The notes below the pieces were generated by a model, which saw nothing but the letters and a program-made list of their open reading frames with translations, was not told the DNA's origin and did no database searches. Position numbers and translations under genes: made by a program. Positions 16,076-26,700 of a stretch of DNA of 64,000 bases are shown in pieces. Origin of the DNA: JACRLV01 sp045863555 (GTDB lineage: Bacteria > Planctomycetota > Phycisphaerae > UBA1845 > Fen-1342); NCBI GenBank assembly GCA_045863555.1, contig BTUU01000022.1, positions 1 through 64,000 on the forward strand, read 5' to 3'. Every line of letters starts with the position of its first letter. Within the stretch, counting starts at the first letter, position 1.

Positions 16076-17413
16076 ATGACAAGACGCCGGCTCGCGCTGC
16101 ATTGGAAGATCCTCATCGGCCTGGTCGTGGGCATCGTTGCCGGTCTCATCTGCGATGTTCTGATCCCGCGCGACCCGACTGCACTTTCGCGGGAGCGGCT
16201 TGCGTGGTTTGTCCTGAACATCGCCAAGCCGATCGGGACGATTTTCCTGCGGTTGATCCTGATGATCGTGATTCCGCTGGTCTTCACCGCGCTGGTGCTG
16301 GGGATCGCCGGGCTCGGTGACGTGCGTCGGCTGGGGCGCATCGGACTGGTCACGCTGGGGATGACCGTGCTGCTTTCGGCAGCGTCGGTGGCGATCGGCC
16401 TGACGCTGGTGAACACGCTGACGCCGGGCGATCTGCTCTCGCAGGAGCGACGGGAGGAGCTGCGGGACAAGTATGCCGGAGGGGATATCAAGGCGGTGCG
16501 CGACGCGCAAAAGGCCAAGCCGCTGCGCGAGACGCTGGTCGACCTTGTCCCGGCGAACCCGCTCCAGGAGGCCGTTGGTGCGCTTGACGGCAGCTCGCCG
16601 GGCGGCGGGATGCTCGCGTTCATGGTCTTCTCGCTGATCTTCGGCGTTGCGCTGACGATGGTGGGCGAGAAGGCGGCGGGGCTGATTTCGGCGCTGGAGG
16701 GCCTCTACGAAGTCTCGATGACGGTCATCGGCATGGCGATGCGGCTGGCACCGTTCGCCGTGGCGAACCTGATGTTCGCACTGACGGCCGAACTGGGCCT
16801 CGACATCGTCAAGACGCTCGGGGGATATGTGGCGACGGTGCTTGGCGGCCTGTCGGTGCAGATGCTTGTCGTTTATCCCGTCGCGCTGCTGCTCTTCAGC
16901 TCGATCCGGCCGTACCGGTTTTTCAAGGGGATCAGCGAGGCGTTCCTGACGGCGCTGGGCACGTCGTCGTCGAACGCGACGCTGCCGACGTCAATCCGCG
17001 TGGCCCGGGATGAGCTGAAACTGCGACCGGCGGTTGGGAACTTCGTGCTGACGGTGGGATCGACGGCGAACCAGAACGGGACGGCGCTGTTCGAGGGCGT
17101 CACGGTGCTGTTTCTGGCGCAAGTGTTCGGGATCGACCTGACGCTCGGGCAGCAGGTGACGGTGGCGATGATGTGCCTGCTGGCGGGGATCGGTACGGCG
17201 GGCGTGCCGGGCGGGTCGCTGCCGCTGATCGTGCTGGTGCTTCAGTCGGTGAACATTCCGGGCGAGGCGATCGGAATCATCCTCGGCGTCGATCGCATCC
17301 TGGACATGTGCCGGACGACGGTGAACGTGACGGGGGATCTGGCGATCGCGGCGTGCGTCGACAATGTCGAGAACGCGTTTGAGGGGCGAGCGGCGGAAGG
17401 CGTAACAAGGTAA
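16076..17413 (+). CDS. Dicarboxylate/amino acid:cation symporter (DAACS)
   Basis: This 445-aa GltP/DctA-type transporter has eight hydrophobic helices and two re-entrant hairpins. The serine-rich hairpin GTSSSNATLPTS and the substrate helix DRILDMCRTTVNVTGD are intact, including the Arg that binds the side-chain carboxylate in acidic-substrate carriers. The Na+-site motif, NMDGT in GltPh and the mammalian carriers, reads NQNGT here, so the Asp ligand is missing. A loop of about 60 residues between TM3 and TM4 is charged. ATG 16076 is preceded by AGGGAG. The last codons and stop lie within the tandem repeat that follows. Confidence 0.88.
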   Translation: MTRRRLALHWKILIGLVVGIVAGLICDVLIPRDPTALSRERLAWFVLNIAKPIGTIFLRLILMIVIPLVFTALVLGIAGLGDVRRLGRIGLVTLGMTVLLSAASVAIGLTLVNTLTPGDLLSQERREELRDKYAGGDIKAVRDAQKAKPLRETLVDLVPANPLQEAVGALDGSSPGGGMLAFMVFSLIFGVALTMVGEKAAGLISALEGLYEVSMTVIGMAMRLAPFAVANLMFALTAELGLDIVKTLGGYVATVLGGLSVQMLVVYPVALLLFSSIRPYRFFKGISEAFLTALGTSSSNATLPTSIRVARDELKLRPAVGNFVLTVGSTANQNGTALFEGVTVLFLAQVFGIDLTLGQQVTVAMMCLLAGIGTAGVPGGSLPLIVLVLQSVNIPGEAIGIILGVDRILDMCRTTVNVTGDLAIAACVDNVENAFEGRAAEGVTR

Positions 17414-17510
17414 CAATGGGACAAGGTAACAAGGGGACAAGGTTACAACGGGACAAGGTTACAACGGGACAAGGTTACAAGGGGACAAGGGGACAAGGGG
17501 ATAGGGGGCG
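17409..17510 (+). repeat. 16-bp tandem repeat GGTTACAAsGGGACAA
   Basis: Five nearly identical 16-bp units (17409-17424, 17425-17440, 17441-17456, 17457-17472 and 17473-17488) follow the consensus GGTwACAANGGGACAA. Shorter GGGGACAA units degenerate after that. The first unit begins inside the symporter's last codons and supplies its TAA stop. Copies 3 and 4 are identical, so expansion is recent or ongoing. There are no spacers, so it is not CRISPR-like. Confidence 0.85.
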
Positions 17511-17645
17511 CGGGGAGGTTCTTGCGAGGCAACTGCGCTCGGAGCAGACGGGTGCTGAGCCGGTAGAATGCTTCGCTTTGAGTCGCCGGATTTGCACAGG
17601 CAGCCCCGTCGTGATCGGCCGACTCGATTCCGGAGCAATCCCGTG

Positions 17646-20429
17646 ATGCGAACGCTCGTCGTATGGTTTGGCCTTTCGTGCATCGTCGCCGTCAGTCACG
17701 CGCAGGTGCCCACGTCCGCGCCGGCGTGGCTGCCGGTGGAGTATTCGTATACCGCGCCGTTCTTTGACGGGGCGACGTATGACGCGGCCATTGCTACGCC
17801 GCGGGAGATTCTGGGATTCGATCTCGGCGACCGGCCGGTGCGGCACGCGGAGGTGCAGCGCTGCCTCGCGGCGTGGTCGAAGTCGCCGCGGCTGAAATCG
17901 ACCGTGTTCGGCTACACGCACGAGCGGCGCGAGCAGGTTTACGCGGTGATCACGTCGGCCGGCAACCATGCGAAACTGGCCGACATCCGTGAGCGAATCG
18001 GCACGTTGGCGGATCCGCGAAAGCTGAAGAACGACGGCGAGGCGAAGGCGATCATTGAGTCGACGCCCGCGATTGCGTGGATGGCGTACTGCATCCACGG
18101 GGATGAGCTATCCGGCACCGACGCCGCGCTCGCGCTGATCTACCACCTCGTCGCGGCGACCGACGCTGAGACGCGCACGCTCCTCGACGAGACGATCGTC
18201 GTCGTCGACCCGCTGCAGAACCCCGACGGCCGCGACCGGTTCATCACCATGTGCGACGAAGCGGCCGGGTATACGCCGAATCTCGACAGCGACGCCGTGC
18301 AGCACGCCGGCCGCTGGCCACGCGGGCGGACGAACCACTACTTCTTCGATATGAACCGGGATTGGATCTACGGAACGCAGCCGGAGACGCGGGCGCGGCA
18401 CGCGGCGATCGCGGCGTGGACGCCGCAGCTCATGGTCGACGGCCATGAGATGGGGCCGGACACGACGTTCCTTTTCAACCCGGCGCGGGAGCCGTTCAAC
18501 CCGGGACTGTCGCCGACGATCCGGAAGTGGTGGATGACGTTTGCGGACGACGCCGGGAAAGCGTTCGACGCGCACGGCTGGAGCTATTACACGCGTGAGT
18601 GGGCGGATTTCTGGTATCCCGGCTACAGCGACGGCTGGGCGACGCTGCACGGCGTCATCGGCATCCTGTATGAACAGGCGCGGACGGGCGGACGGGCGAT
18701 CCGGCTGAACACCGGGCGCATTCTGACGTATCGCGAGGCGGTGCATCACCAGGTTCTCGTTTCCTGGTCCAATCTGAAATCTCTGCGCGCGAACCGGCGG
18801 GCGATCCTGACCGACTATCTGTCGATGCGCCGGGCCGCGCTCAAGCCGGACCAATCGCTGCCGCGGACGTTCATTCTTCCGATCGGCGACAACCCGACGC
18901 GCGTGCATGCGTTCGCGGCGTATCTCGCGAACCAGGGCATCGAGGTCGGCGCGGCGACGGCGGCGTTCACGGCAACCGATCTGATCAGCCAGCTTCGCCG
19001 GCCGGTCGCGACCCGCGAGTTTCCGGCCGGGACGCTGGTTGTTCAGCGGGCCCAGCCGCTGTCGCCGCTGGTCGAGGCGGCGCTCGGCTTTGATCCGCGG
19101 ATGGACAAGGAGTTTCTCGAATCCGAGCGGCGGGAACTGGAAACCAAGCGGCAGACACGGTCCTACGACATCACGGGATGGTCGCCGCCGATGGCGTGGA
19201 ATGTCGAGAGCTACTGGGCGAGTGCGGAAGTTGCGGTGGCGACGACGGCGTATGCAGGGCCGGCGGGCGGCGCGCCCCCGGCGCCGACGCCGACGAACCC
19301 ATATGCGTGGGCGATCGACGGGCGGGATGACTCGGTGCTTCGTGCGGCCGCGCACCTGCTTCAGGCGGGGGTAGTCGTTCGCGTGGCGGAGAAGGAATTT
19401 CGGGTCGGCGGCGAACTGCTCCCGCGCGGCAGCCTGCTCATCCGCCGTCACGATCATGGTGGGGACGTGTCTGCGCGGATCGAGCAGGCCGCAGCGGCTT
19501 CGGGCGCGAAAATCCGCGTGGCCGGGACGGCGCGCAGTCCGGATGACACGCCGGACCTTGGGGGGGAGCATTTTTTGCTGCTGCGGACGCCTCGCATCGC
19601 CCTTGTCGGCGATGGGGGCGGCGATCCGTCGAACTACGGCGCGATGTGGCACGTGCTGGACCGGGAGATCGGTCTTGCAGTTTCGCTCCAGGATGAGTCG
19701 CTTCGCGGCGTCGACCTGCGGCGATTCAATGTGATCATTCTGCCCGGCGCGGCGGGACCGGCCCGTAACGAGCAACTGGCCGAATGGGTCAGGGGCGGCG
19801 GGACGCTGATTGCGATCGAAGGGGCGGCCGCGGTGCTCGCCGACGAGAAGGCGGGGCTGAGCGCGGTCCGGAGGCGGCCGGACGTGCTGAAGTCGCTCGA
19901 CGAGTATCTCTCTTGGGCGGCGGTGGAGCGGAGCGTGGGACAGACGGAGGTCAACGTCGACGAGCTGTTCGACGACGTTGTCGAGAAGACGCCGCCGGCG
20001 GACGTGCCCGCCAAGCCGGAGACGAAACTGAGCGACGAGGCGCTGGAGGAATGGCGGCAGATCTTCTCGCCGCAGGGTCTGATCGTCCGGGGCACGCTCA
20101 ACACGGATCACTGGCTGACGTTCGGCTGCCCGAAAGAAATGCCGCTCTTCGCCGCGGGTTCGACGGTGCTGCTCTCCAAGCCACCGGTGACGACGGCTGT
20201 CCGGTTTGCGGAGTCGAAGGAACTGCGTTTGAGCGGGCTGCTCTGGCCCGAGGCGAATGTGCGGCTGGCGGGCAGTGCGTATGCGACGGTGGAGTCGGTG
20301 GGGAGCGGGCAGGTGATTCTGTTCGCGCATGACCCGAACTTTCGGGGGGCGTGGCGCGGCACACAGCGGTTGCTCCTGAACGCGATTCTCCTGGGGCCGG
20401 GGTGTGGCACATCGCAGCCGAATCCGTGA
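17646..20429 (+). CDS. Secreted M14-family zinc carboxypeptidase
   Basis: The 927-aa protein has a signal peptide (cut near VSHAQ, residue 20) and a peptidase M14 domain. The Zn ligands are seen as HGDE (about 152-155) and a later His in VDGHEMG (about 266). The substrate Arg is in NPDGRDR (about 195) and the catalytic Glu in LYEQARTGG (about 344). Residues from about 660 on resemble a class I glutamine-amidotransferase-like/ThuA-like alpha-beta domain (FNVIILPGAAGP), a combination found in large M14 proteins of several phyla. A role in degrading exogenous peptides is likely. The rest of the upstream gap 17414-17645 holds only the tandem repeat. Confidence 0.82.
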   Translation: MRTLVVWFGLSCIVAVSHAQVPTSAPAWLPVEYSYTAPFFDGATYDAAIATPREILGFDLGDRPVRHAEVQRCLAAWSKSPRLKSTVFGYTHERREQVYAVITSAGNHAKLADIRERIGTLADPRKLKNDGEAKAIIESTPAIAWMAYCIHGDELSGTDAALALIYHLVAATDAETRTLLDETIVVVDPLQNPDGRDRFITMCDEAAGYTPNLDSDAVQHAGRWPRGRTNHYFFDMNRDWIYGTQPETRARHAAIAAWTPQLMVDGHEMGPDTTFLFNPAREPFNPGLSPTIRKWWMTFADDAGKAFDAHGWSYYTREWADFWYPGYSDGWATLHGVIGILYEQARTGGRAIRLNTGRILTYREAVHHQVLVSWSNLKSLRANRRAILTDYLSMRRAALKPDQSLPRTFILPIGDNPTRVHAFAAYLANQGIEVGAATAAFTATDLISQLRRPVATREFPAGTLVVQRAQPLSPLVEAALGFDPRMDKEFLESERRELETKRQTRSYDITGWSPPMAWNVESYWASAEVAVATTAYAGPAGGAPPAPTPTNPYAWAIDGRDDSVLRAAAHLLQAGVVVRVAEKEFRVGGELLPRGSLLIRRHDHGGDVSARIEQAAAASGAKIRVAGTARSPDDTPDLGGEHFLLLRTPRIALVGDGGGDPSNYGAMWHVLDREIGLAVSLQDESLRGVDLRRFNVIILPGAAGPARNEQLAEWVRGGGTLIAIEGAAAVLADEKAGLSAVRRRPDVLKSLDEYLSWAAVERSVGQTEVNVDELFDDVVEKTPPADVPAKPETKLSDEALEEWRQIFSPQGLIVRGTLNTDHWLTFGCPKEMPLFAAGSTVLLSKPPVTTAVRFAESKELRLSGLLWPEANVRLAGSAYATVESVGSGQVILFAHDPNFRGAWRGTQRLLLNAILLGPGCGTSQPNP

Positions 20430-20490
20430 GAATCGGGTTCACGGCCCGGCCGCGGGCGAAAGCGGATTCAACAAACAGAAAGGGATGCAG

Positions 20491-21078
20491 ATGCGCAGGA
20501 GTTCGTTGCCGATGGTCGTGCTGGTGGCGGTAGTGTCAATGCCGCTCACGGGTTGCATGACGGCGATCAAGCAGGCGCTCCGGGAGGCGAAGGGAGCGAC
20601 CGGCGAGGTGTTTCCGACGCGCGAGGTGAGGCCCGGGGAGCTTGAGCGATTCAACGGCGTCGCGTTCCGGCCAGCGACGACTGACGTGGGGGAGAGGATC
20701 ACGCCGGCGGCGCTGCTGCTGGGATTCGACAACGGTGCGCGGGAGATCGCCGGGGACCTGGCTGCGGATTATCCGGGCGGGGATCCGACGCTGACGATTC
20801 AAACGTCGCTGATCTATTTTCAGTCCAAGGGGATCCTGAGTGGGGCGGAGGCGCTGGCGCGGGTGAAAATGCTCGAGGGTGACCGGGTCGTGATCGACTC
20901 GGTGGTGCGATCGGAGAGCGATGCGTTTCGGGCGGGCGACGAGGAGGCTCTCTCGGCAGCGCTGGCCCGGGGCATCCGGAAGTTCCTGATCGACAATAAG
21001 TACACGCCCGAGAAGCGGAAGGAAGTCGATAAGAAGCGGGAGGAGGAAACGAAGGCCAAGGAGGAGTCGGAGGCCTGA
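20491..21078 (+). CDS. Lipoprotein of unknown function
   Basis: The 195-aa product has a lipoprotein signal ending MPLTGC. A mixed alpha/beta middle (ERFNGVAFRPATTDVGER onward) follows, then a C-terminal lysine/glutamate helix of about 35 residues (KRKEVDKKREEETKAKEESE) that is probably disordered or coiled. Of the two in-frame ATGs (20485 and 20491) I choose 20491, because the AAAGGG ribosome site is correctly spaced only for it. It follows the M14 gene by 61 bp. No family is recognised. Confidence 0.7.
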   Translation: MRRSSLPMVVLVAVVSMPLTGCMTAIKQALREAKGATGEVFPTREVRPGELERFNGVAFRPATTDVGERITPAALLLGFDNGAREIAGDLAADYPGGDPTLTIQTSLIYFQSKGILSGAEALARVKMLEGDRVVIDSVVRSESDAFRAGDEEALSAALARGIRKFLIDNKYTPEKRKEVDKKREEETKAKEESEA

Positions 21079-21215
21079 CGGCGCTCGCTGGTCGATCCGA
21101 ACGATCCGTTTCTGGGCTGCCATCCGCCTGTTCCCGGCCCGGCGGGGCTGCAGGGAGTTTCCTGCGTCGCGGGATGGGCCTAGTCGGCCCGCCGTGAACG
21201 GGAACTCAGATTTTC

Positions 21216-21245
21216 TTGGCCATCCGGCCGATTTCGACTTATGAT
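21216..21245 (+). promoter_or_regulatory. Candidate promoter before the HEAT/TPR gene
   Basis: TTGGCC (21216-21221), an 18-nt spacer and TATGAT (21240-21245) lie 40 bp upstream of the ATG at 21285. The -10 box matches 5/6 and the -35 box 4/6. Confidence 0.45.
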
Positions 21246-21284
21246 TATGGGGGGTTGGCGACCTCCCCCCGGTTGAGGGCTGCC

Positions 21285-22532
21285 ATGGATCTGAATCGGG
21301 TCGAACGATGCCGCGGGAGGGCGGCCCTGTGGGTGCTTGCGCCGCTTCTGGTGGTGCTGGCGTCCCCGGTTCGCGCGGACATTCTCCACCTGACCAACGG
21401 AAATCAGATCGAGGGGCAGATCCTGGAAAAGACGGACGCGGGCTACCGCGTTCGCACCTCCTTCGGCACGCTGGTTGTTCCCGCTGACACGGTCAAGTCA
21501 ATCGAGGAAAAACCGACGCCTTTTGCGGAGTACGACCGGCGACTGGCGGCCGCGAAGGACACTGCGAAGGACCAGACCGACCTCGGCGTGTGGTGCGGCG
21601 AGAACGGCCTTGCCGCGCAGGAAAAGAAGCACCTGAATCGGGCAATTGAGCTCGATCCGGAATATGAGCCGGCCCGGACGGCGCTCGGCTTTGTGAAGGT
21701 CAACGGTGTCTGGGTCGATGGCCGGACGGCCGTGCGCGATCCCGAGCGGGAGAAGGAAGCCGAAAGCAAGCCGGCGAAGCCGGCGGATGGCGATCGGCAG
21801 GTTGCGGCGATCCAGGGGAAGTGGACGCGGCAGATTCGGGCGATCCGGCAGACGCTGCTGGACGCGAAGTCGGAGAAGCTGATCGAGGAGGGGCGGCGGC
21901 GCATTCTCGACATCAAGGACCCGCTGGCGGTCCTGCCGCTGGCGAAGGTTCTCGGCGACGGGACTCTCGCTGCGCGGCAGGTGCTTGTGGAGGCGCTGGG
22001 CCGGTTCCAGACCGACGAATCGACGCTGAACCTGACGGTGATCGCGCTGGTGGAGCCGGACGAAGCGCTGCGGCGCGACGCCGTGACGCAACTGGTGCGG
22101 CGCGAGGATCCGCGCGTGGTCGCCCAGCTTCGCAAGGCGCTTCAGAGCAACAGTGACGCGCTCATCCGCAACGCCGCGGTCGCGCTTGGGCGGCTGAAGG
22201 CGATGACGGCGGTTCCGGAACTCATCGATAGTCTGAAGGTGCAGCGGCGCAAGCTGACCGAAGTGACGGTGCGCCGGTACTTCGGGGCGATGGAAACGGA
22301 TTTCGGCCGGGACACGACAGTCACGCTCCCGCGCGGCAACCGGGTTCGGTACGTGCCGACGATCGGTCTGGGTGCGGCGGGCGCGTTCGTGTCGGGCGAG
22401 ACGGAAATGCAGATGCAGGACGTCACGGTCTTTCGGACCGAGGTGCAGCAGGCGCTCGTGGCGATCACGGGCGAGAATTTCGGGTTTGAAGAAGCGGCCT
22501 GGCGCCGCTGGTATCAGGAGCGAAAGCCATGA
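21285..22532 (+). CDS. Secreted HEAT-repeat protein
   Basis: The 415-aa product has a signal peptide (hydrophobic ALWVLAPLLVVLAS, cut near VRA). A small beta domain follows (ILHLTNGNQIEGQILEK, residues about 33-65) of the type often written as 'LTNG.xIxGxI' in planctomycete envelope proteins. A short TPR-like helical pair comes next (EKKHLNRAIELDPEYEPA), then HEAT/PBS-like helices (about 200-330, e.g. IRNAAVALGRLKAMTAVPELIDSL). It overlaps the next gene by ATGA, so the two are probably an operon. Function is unknown; protein-protein interaction in the envelope is inferred. Confidence 0.75.
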   Translation: MDLNRVERCRGRAALWVLAPLLVVLASPVRADILHLTNGNQIEGQILEKTDAGYRVRTSFGTLVVPADTVKSIEEKPTPFAEYDRRLAAAKDTAKDQTDLGVWCGENGLAAQEKKHLNRAIELDPEYEPARTALGFVKVNGVWVDGRTAVRDPEREKEAESKPAKPADGDRQVAAIQGKWTRQIRAIRQTLLDAKSEKLIEEGRRRILDIKDPLAVLPLAKVLGDGTLAARQVLVEALGRFQTDESTLNLTVIALVEPDEALRRDAVTQLVRREDPRVVAQLRKALQSNSDALIRNAAVALGRLKAMTAVPELIDSLKVQRRKLTEVTVRRYFGAMETDFGRDTTVTLPRGNRVRYVPTIGLGAAGAFVSGETEMQMQDVTVFRTEVQQALVAITGENFGFEEAAWRRWYQERKP

Positions 22533-23548
22533 AGAAGATGACTGCGTTCGCCTTGGCATGCGCTGGCAGCCTTTCGGTCGTCGCCTGGGCTGCGGGCGGA
22601 GACGATCGCGACCTGATCGAAGCGGCTGCGGCCGATCGGCGCGCGCCCGTTGCCGTGCCGGCCGACGCCGGGCCCGCGAAGACGTCCGATCTCGACGCGG
22701 TGGAGGCGCAGGCTCGATCGGAAGCGGCGCTGGCGCAGGCGCGGCTCGAGCTGGTCCTGGCACGGAAGTCGCTGAAGGCGGGCGATGCGGCGGATGCCGC
22801 GCGGCGGGCCCGCGCCGCGCTCGTGCTGCTGGAGCCGGCGGGCGGCGATGTAAGCGTCTGGGAGCTTCAGGCGGAGGGAATCCTCGCCCGGGCGTCCCGT
22901 GCGCAGGCGCGGGTAACGCTCTCGGATTCGCCGCAGGAGGCTGCGACCGCGCCGGCGGCCGCGGCCGCGAGCCCGGCTACGCCGGATGGGCCGCGGACGC
23001 CGACGATCGTGGAGCAGGACGAGGCGCGGCTCGCGTATCAGGGAGCGCTGTATGAGGCGTATTCCGCGGATGAGACGCGGCGCCTGATCGAGGCGCATGA
23101 GGCCCGCGTTGCGCCGCAGGGTGAGGTTGCGTATCCGTCCGACTGGAAGGACCGGGTGGCGCGGCGCGCGAAGTGGGCGGGCGGCGAGGTCGCGCGGACG
23201 CGGAGCTGGACGGACAAGGACGGTCGCGAGTGGTACGCGGCGATCTATGACATCCGCGACGTGACGTACGTTGTTCCGGATTTCCAGCCGGTGGTGAGCC
23301 TTGACTTCGCCGAAAACGACCGGAACGGTCGCGACCGCGAGGCGCTGCGGCAGCGCAGTGCGATCTTCGGCGGGTATGCGGAGGATCTGGCGGCGGGCAT
23401 TCCGCTGCTGCGGTTCTTCGGCGGCGTTGACGACATGGCGCTGCGCGGCGCGAAGTACAGCCGCGAGAAGCAGGCGGAGATTATCGAGCAGATCCGGGCG
23501 TTCACGACGCAGCAGACCGAAGCGCTTGTGATTCCGCTGAATCCGTAG
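22529..23548 (+). CDS. Secreted protein of unknown function
   Basis: The start ATG 22529 overlaps the previous stop by four bases. The 339-aa protein has a signal peptide (ACAGSLSVVAWAAG), a helical Ala/Arg-rich stretch (about 50-130) and a low-complexity Ala/Pro linker. The C-terminal domain (about 160-339, with DWKDRVARRAKWAGGEVAR and AAIYDIRDVTYVVPDF) looks compact and may be conserved among planctomycetes. No catalytic motif is visible. Coupling to the HEAT-repeat gene suggests a shared envelope role. Confidence 0.7.
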   Translation: MKKMTAFALACAGSLSVVAWAAGGDDRDLIEAAAADRRAPVAVPADAGPAKTSDLDAVEAQARSEAALAQARLELVLARKSLKAGDAADAARRARAALVLLEPAGGDVSVWELQAEGILARASRAQARVTLSDSPQEAATAPAAAAASPATPDGPRTPTIVEQDEARLAYQGALYEAYSADETRRLIEAHEARVAPQGEVAYPSDWKDRVARRAKWAGGEVARTRSWTDKDGREWYAAIYDIRDVTYVVPDFQPVVSLDFAENDRNGRDREALRQRSAIFGGYAEDLAAGIPLLRFFGGVDDMALRGAKYSREKQAEIIEQIRAFTTQQTEALVIPLNP

Positions 23549-23718
23549 CGCGCCGGTTTGACAAAGCTGGGCTGTGCGGAGGGCTGGAACCAGTTTCCGG
23601 CTCTCCGTTTTTTTGTCGGCGCTGCGCGGGCGAGCGGGTAGCCGCGCGGGAGTCACCGCACTACCATTGCTTGCTCAGGCGTGTCAGAGATTCATACGAA
23701 CCGTTGAGCTGGAGTCTG

Positions 23719-26700
23719 ATGCGATATTCCGCCCGTACGAGCGTCGCCGCGCTGATCTTCCTGACGCTCATCGCGTCTGGCGCGCCGGGGCAGGACCGGC
23801 CGGAATCTCCACCCGTCACGCAACCCGCGGGACAGTCGACGGAGCCCGCGGCAACGCAACCGGCATCCACGCAGACCACCCAGACGGCGCCGGCGACGCA
23901 GACGGCGCCTGCCACGCAGACGGCGCCCGCATCGCAGCCGTCGATCACCACGGCGGTGCCGACGGTCGAGGAAATCCAGCAGCGGATCTCGGATGCGGAG
24001 GCGAACACGGCGCTCGACGAGGCGGCGCGGGGTGAACTGGTCAAGATCTACAAGGATCTGCTGGCGGAGTTGAACCGGGCGGCGCAGTTTGCACAGCGGA
24101 CGGAAAAGTACAAGGCGGACTCAACCCCACCCAAGGCGGAGGAGCTCGAAGCGCTCCGTGCGCCGACGACGCAGCCCATCGGGGAGATTGATGCGGGCAT
24201 ACCCCCGGACGCAACGATTGCGGTGGCGACGGGGCTCGTGGCGGAGGCGAAGACCGGGCTCGAGGAGCGAACCCGGGCGCTCGCGGAGATCGAAACGGAG
24301 CAGAAGCGTCGCGACCAGCGCCGCGCGGACAATCCGCGAGAGGTCACGGCGATCGGGGCGCGAATCGCGGAGCTTTCGACCGCGCCGCTGCCCGGCGACA
24401 AGAACGAAGGCCCGCTGCGTCAGGAGGCGCGGCGGCTGCTGCGGCAGGCGCGGCTTGCGTCGCTGGCGGCGGAAAATGCGATGCTGGCGGCGGAGCTGCC
24501 GGCGTATGCGGGGCAATCCGAGTCGCTGACGGCGCGGCGCGACCTGGCGGCCCGGGACGTGCTGATCGCCGAGCGGCTGCTGAAAGCGCGCGAGGCGGCG
24601 CTGCAAAGCCTGCAACGCCGCGAAGCCGAGAAGGCGGCGATGGCCGCGGAGAAGGCGCTCGCCGAGGCGGCGGCCGCCGATCCCGCGGTGAAGCAACTGC
24701 TGGTCGACAACGCCAAGTTTGCGTCGGAGGTCGAAAAGTACACGACTGAAACCGACACGATCAAGAATTACCGAGCGCGGACGGATGCGCGGCTGTCTCA
24801 ACTGAAGCTGGAGTCGCGGAGCATGCGCGACATTGTCTCGCAGCTCGGCGCGGACCGTCAGATCGGCGGGCGGCTGCGGCAGCAGCGCGTGAGCCTGCCG
24901 TCGACGCGGGATTACGAGGTGTGGATCGCGACCAACGCCCGCCGGCGCGCGGATGCGGAGTTTCGCAAAATCGAGATGGAGGCGCGGAGCCGCGAGCTGG
25001 GCGTGCTCGACGAAGTGGTCAAGGCGACGATGAAACTCGTCGATCCGCGCGTGGATGACGAGCAGCGGCGGCGGATCGAAGAAACCGTGCGGCGGGCGCT
25101 GGCGGACCAGAAGAAGCTGGTCGATGACCTCAAGGACAACCGGCTGCCGACGTACTCGAACGAAGTGACGCTGCTGCGGGAAAAGCTGTCGGACCTCGTC
25201 CGGCTGTCGCGTGACTACGAGAATTTCATCGACCGGCATGTGTTCTGGATTCCCAGCGCGCCGCTCATCGGTCCGGGGATCGTCGCCGGTGTGATCGCGG
25301 GGGCGGGAAAATTCGCACAGCCGGCGGACTGGCGGCAGACGTGGGAAGTATTCGTCACCGACATCATCCGGGAACCGGGTGTTTACGTCGGCTTCAGCGT
25401 CGTCGTCCTCACGCTGCTGGGGCTTCAGGGCTGGCTGCGGAGTTTCGTGCGGGCCCGGGGCGAGCGCGTGGCCAAGCCGGCGACGGACCGGTTTTCCTAC
25501 ACGCTGCACACGCTCGTGGCGACGGTGCTGCTCGCCGCGGGCGGACCGGTGATCCTCGCGTTCGCGGGCTGGCGGCTCGGGCAGTCGATCGACGCGGGCT
25601 CGTGGCAGAATGCGATCAGTGCGGGTCTGCTCGGGGCGGCGCTGGCGTGGGCGTTCATCGGTCTGCTGATGCATCTCTGCCGGCCGCAGGGGCTGGCGGA
25701 AGCGCACTTCCGCTGGCGGCCGGCGAGCATCCGGATCATGCGGCGAAATCTCGCCTGGCTTGGGCTCTTCGTTGTCCCGTGCGCGTTTGTGAGCCACACG
25801 ACGCAGGCGTTTGACGAGGAAGCGCCGCGGCAGACGCTGGGGCGGCTGGCATTCATGATCGAGATGTTCGCGCTGGCGACGTTCACGTGGCGGGTCATCC
25901 ACCCTGAGAACGGGATCGTGGCGAACCTGCTGAACCGCTCGAAGAACAGCTGGCTCAGCCGACTGCGGTACGTCTGGTTCTCGCTGGCGGTGGGCGTGCC
26001 GGCGATTCTGGGCGTGGTTTCGGGCCTGGGGTACGACTACACGGCGCTTCAGTTCTCGATTCGCTTCACGCGGACGCTCGAACTGGTCGCGGTGCTCTTC
26101 GTCGTCAGCGCGGTGACGCTGCGCTGGCTCTTCGTGGCGCAGCGGAAGATCGCGATCGACCAGGCGGAGCGACGGAAGGCCGCGGAGGCCGAGGCCGAGA
26201 AGGCCGGAGATGCGCCGGTCGAGGCCGCCCCGATCGTCGAACCGGACGAGCTGAACATCCTCGCGCTCAGCGCACAGACCCGTCAACTGCTCTACACGTT
26301 CGTGGCCATGACGTTTTTCTTCGGCTCGTGGTTCATCTGGCGGGATACGCTTCCCGCGCTTGAGTTTCTGAAATCGTACCGACTGGACTACGGCGGCGCG
26401 GTCGTGGCTGCGCCGGAAGGCGCGGCCGGCGCGACCGTGGCGGAGGGGGCGACGCCGGTCGCCGAGGGCGTAACGCTCGCGGACCTGGTGGTGGCGCTCG
26501 TGATCATCGTGGTCTCGATCGTGCTGGGGAAGAACCTGCCGGCGCTGCTTGAGATGGCGATCCTCGCGCGGCTGCCGCTGGAGCCTTCGGTGCGGTACGC
26601 GATCACGTCGCTCGTGCGGTACGTGATCAGCATCATCGGCATCGTCGCGGCGTTCGGGGCGCTGGGAATCGCGTGGTCGAATGTGCAATGGTTGGCGGCG

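Noticed and set aside
17409..17510. CRISPR or origin iterons
   Set aside because: Contiguous 16-bp repeats have no spacers, and no replication gene or DnaA boxes are near.
18108..20330. 740-codon antisense frame opposite the M14 peptidase
   Set aside because: Same antisense signature; the M14 zinc and catalytic motifs are on the plus strand.
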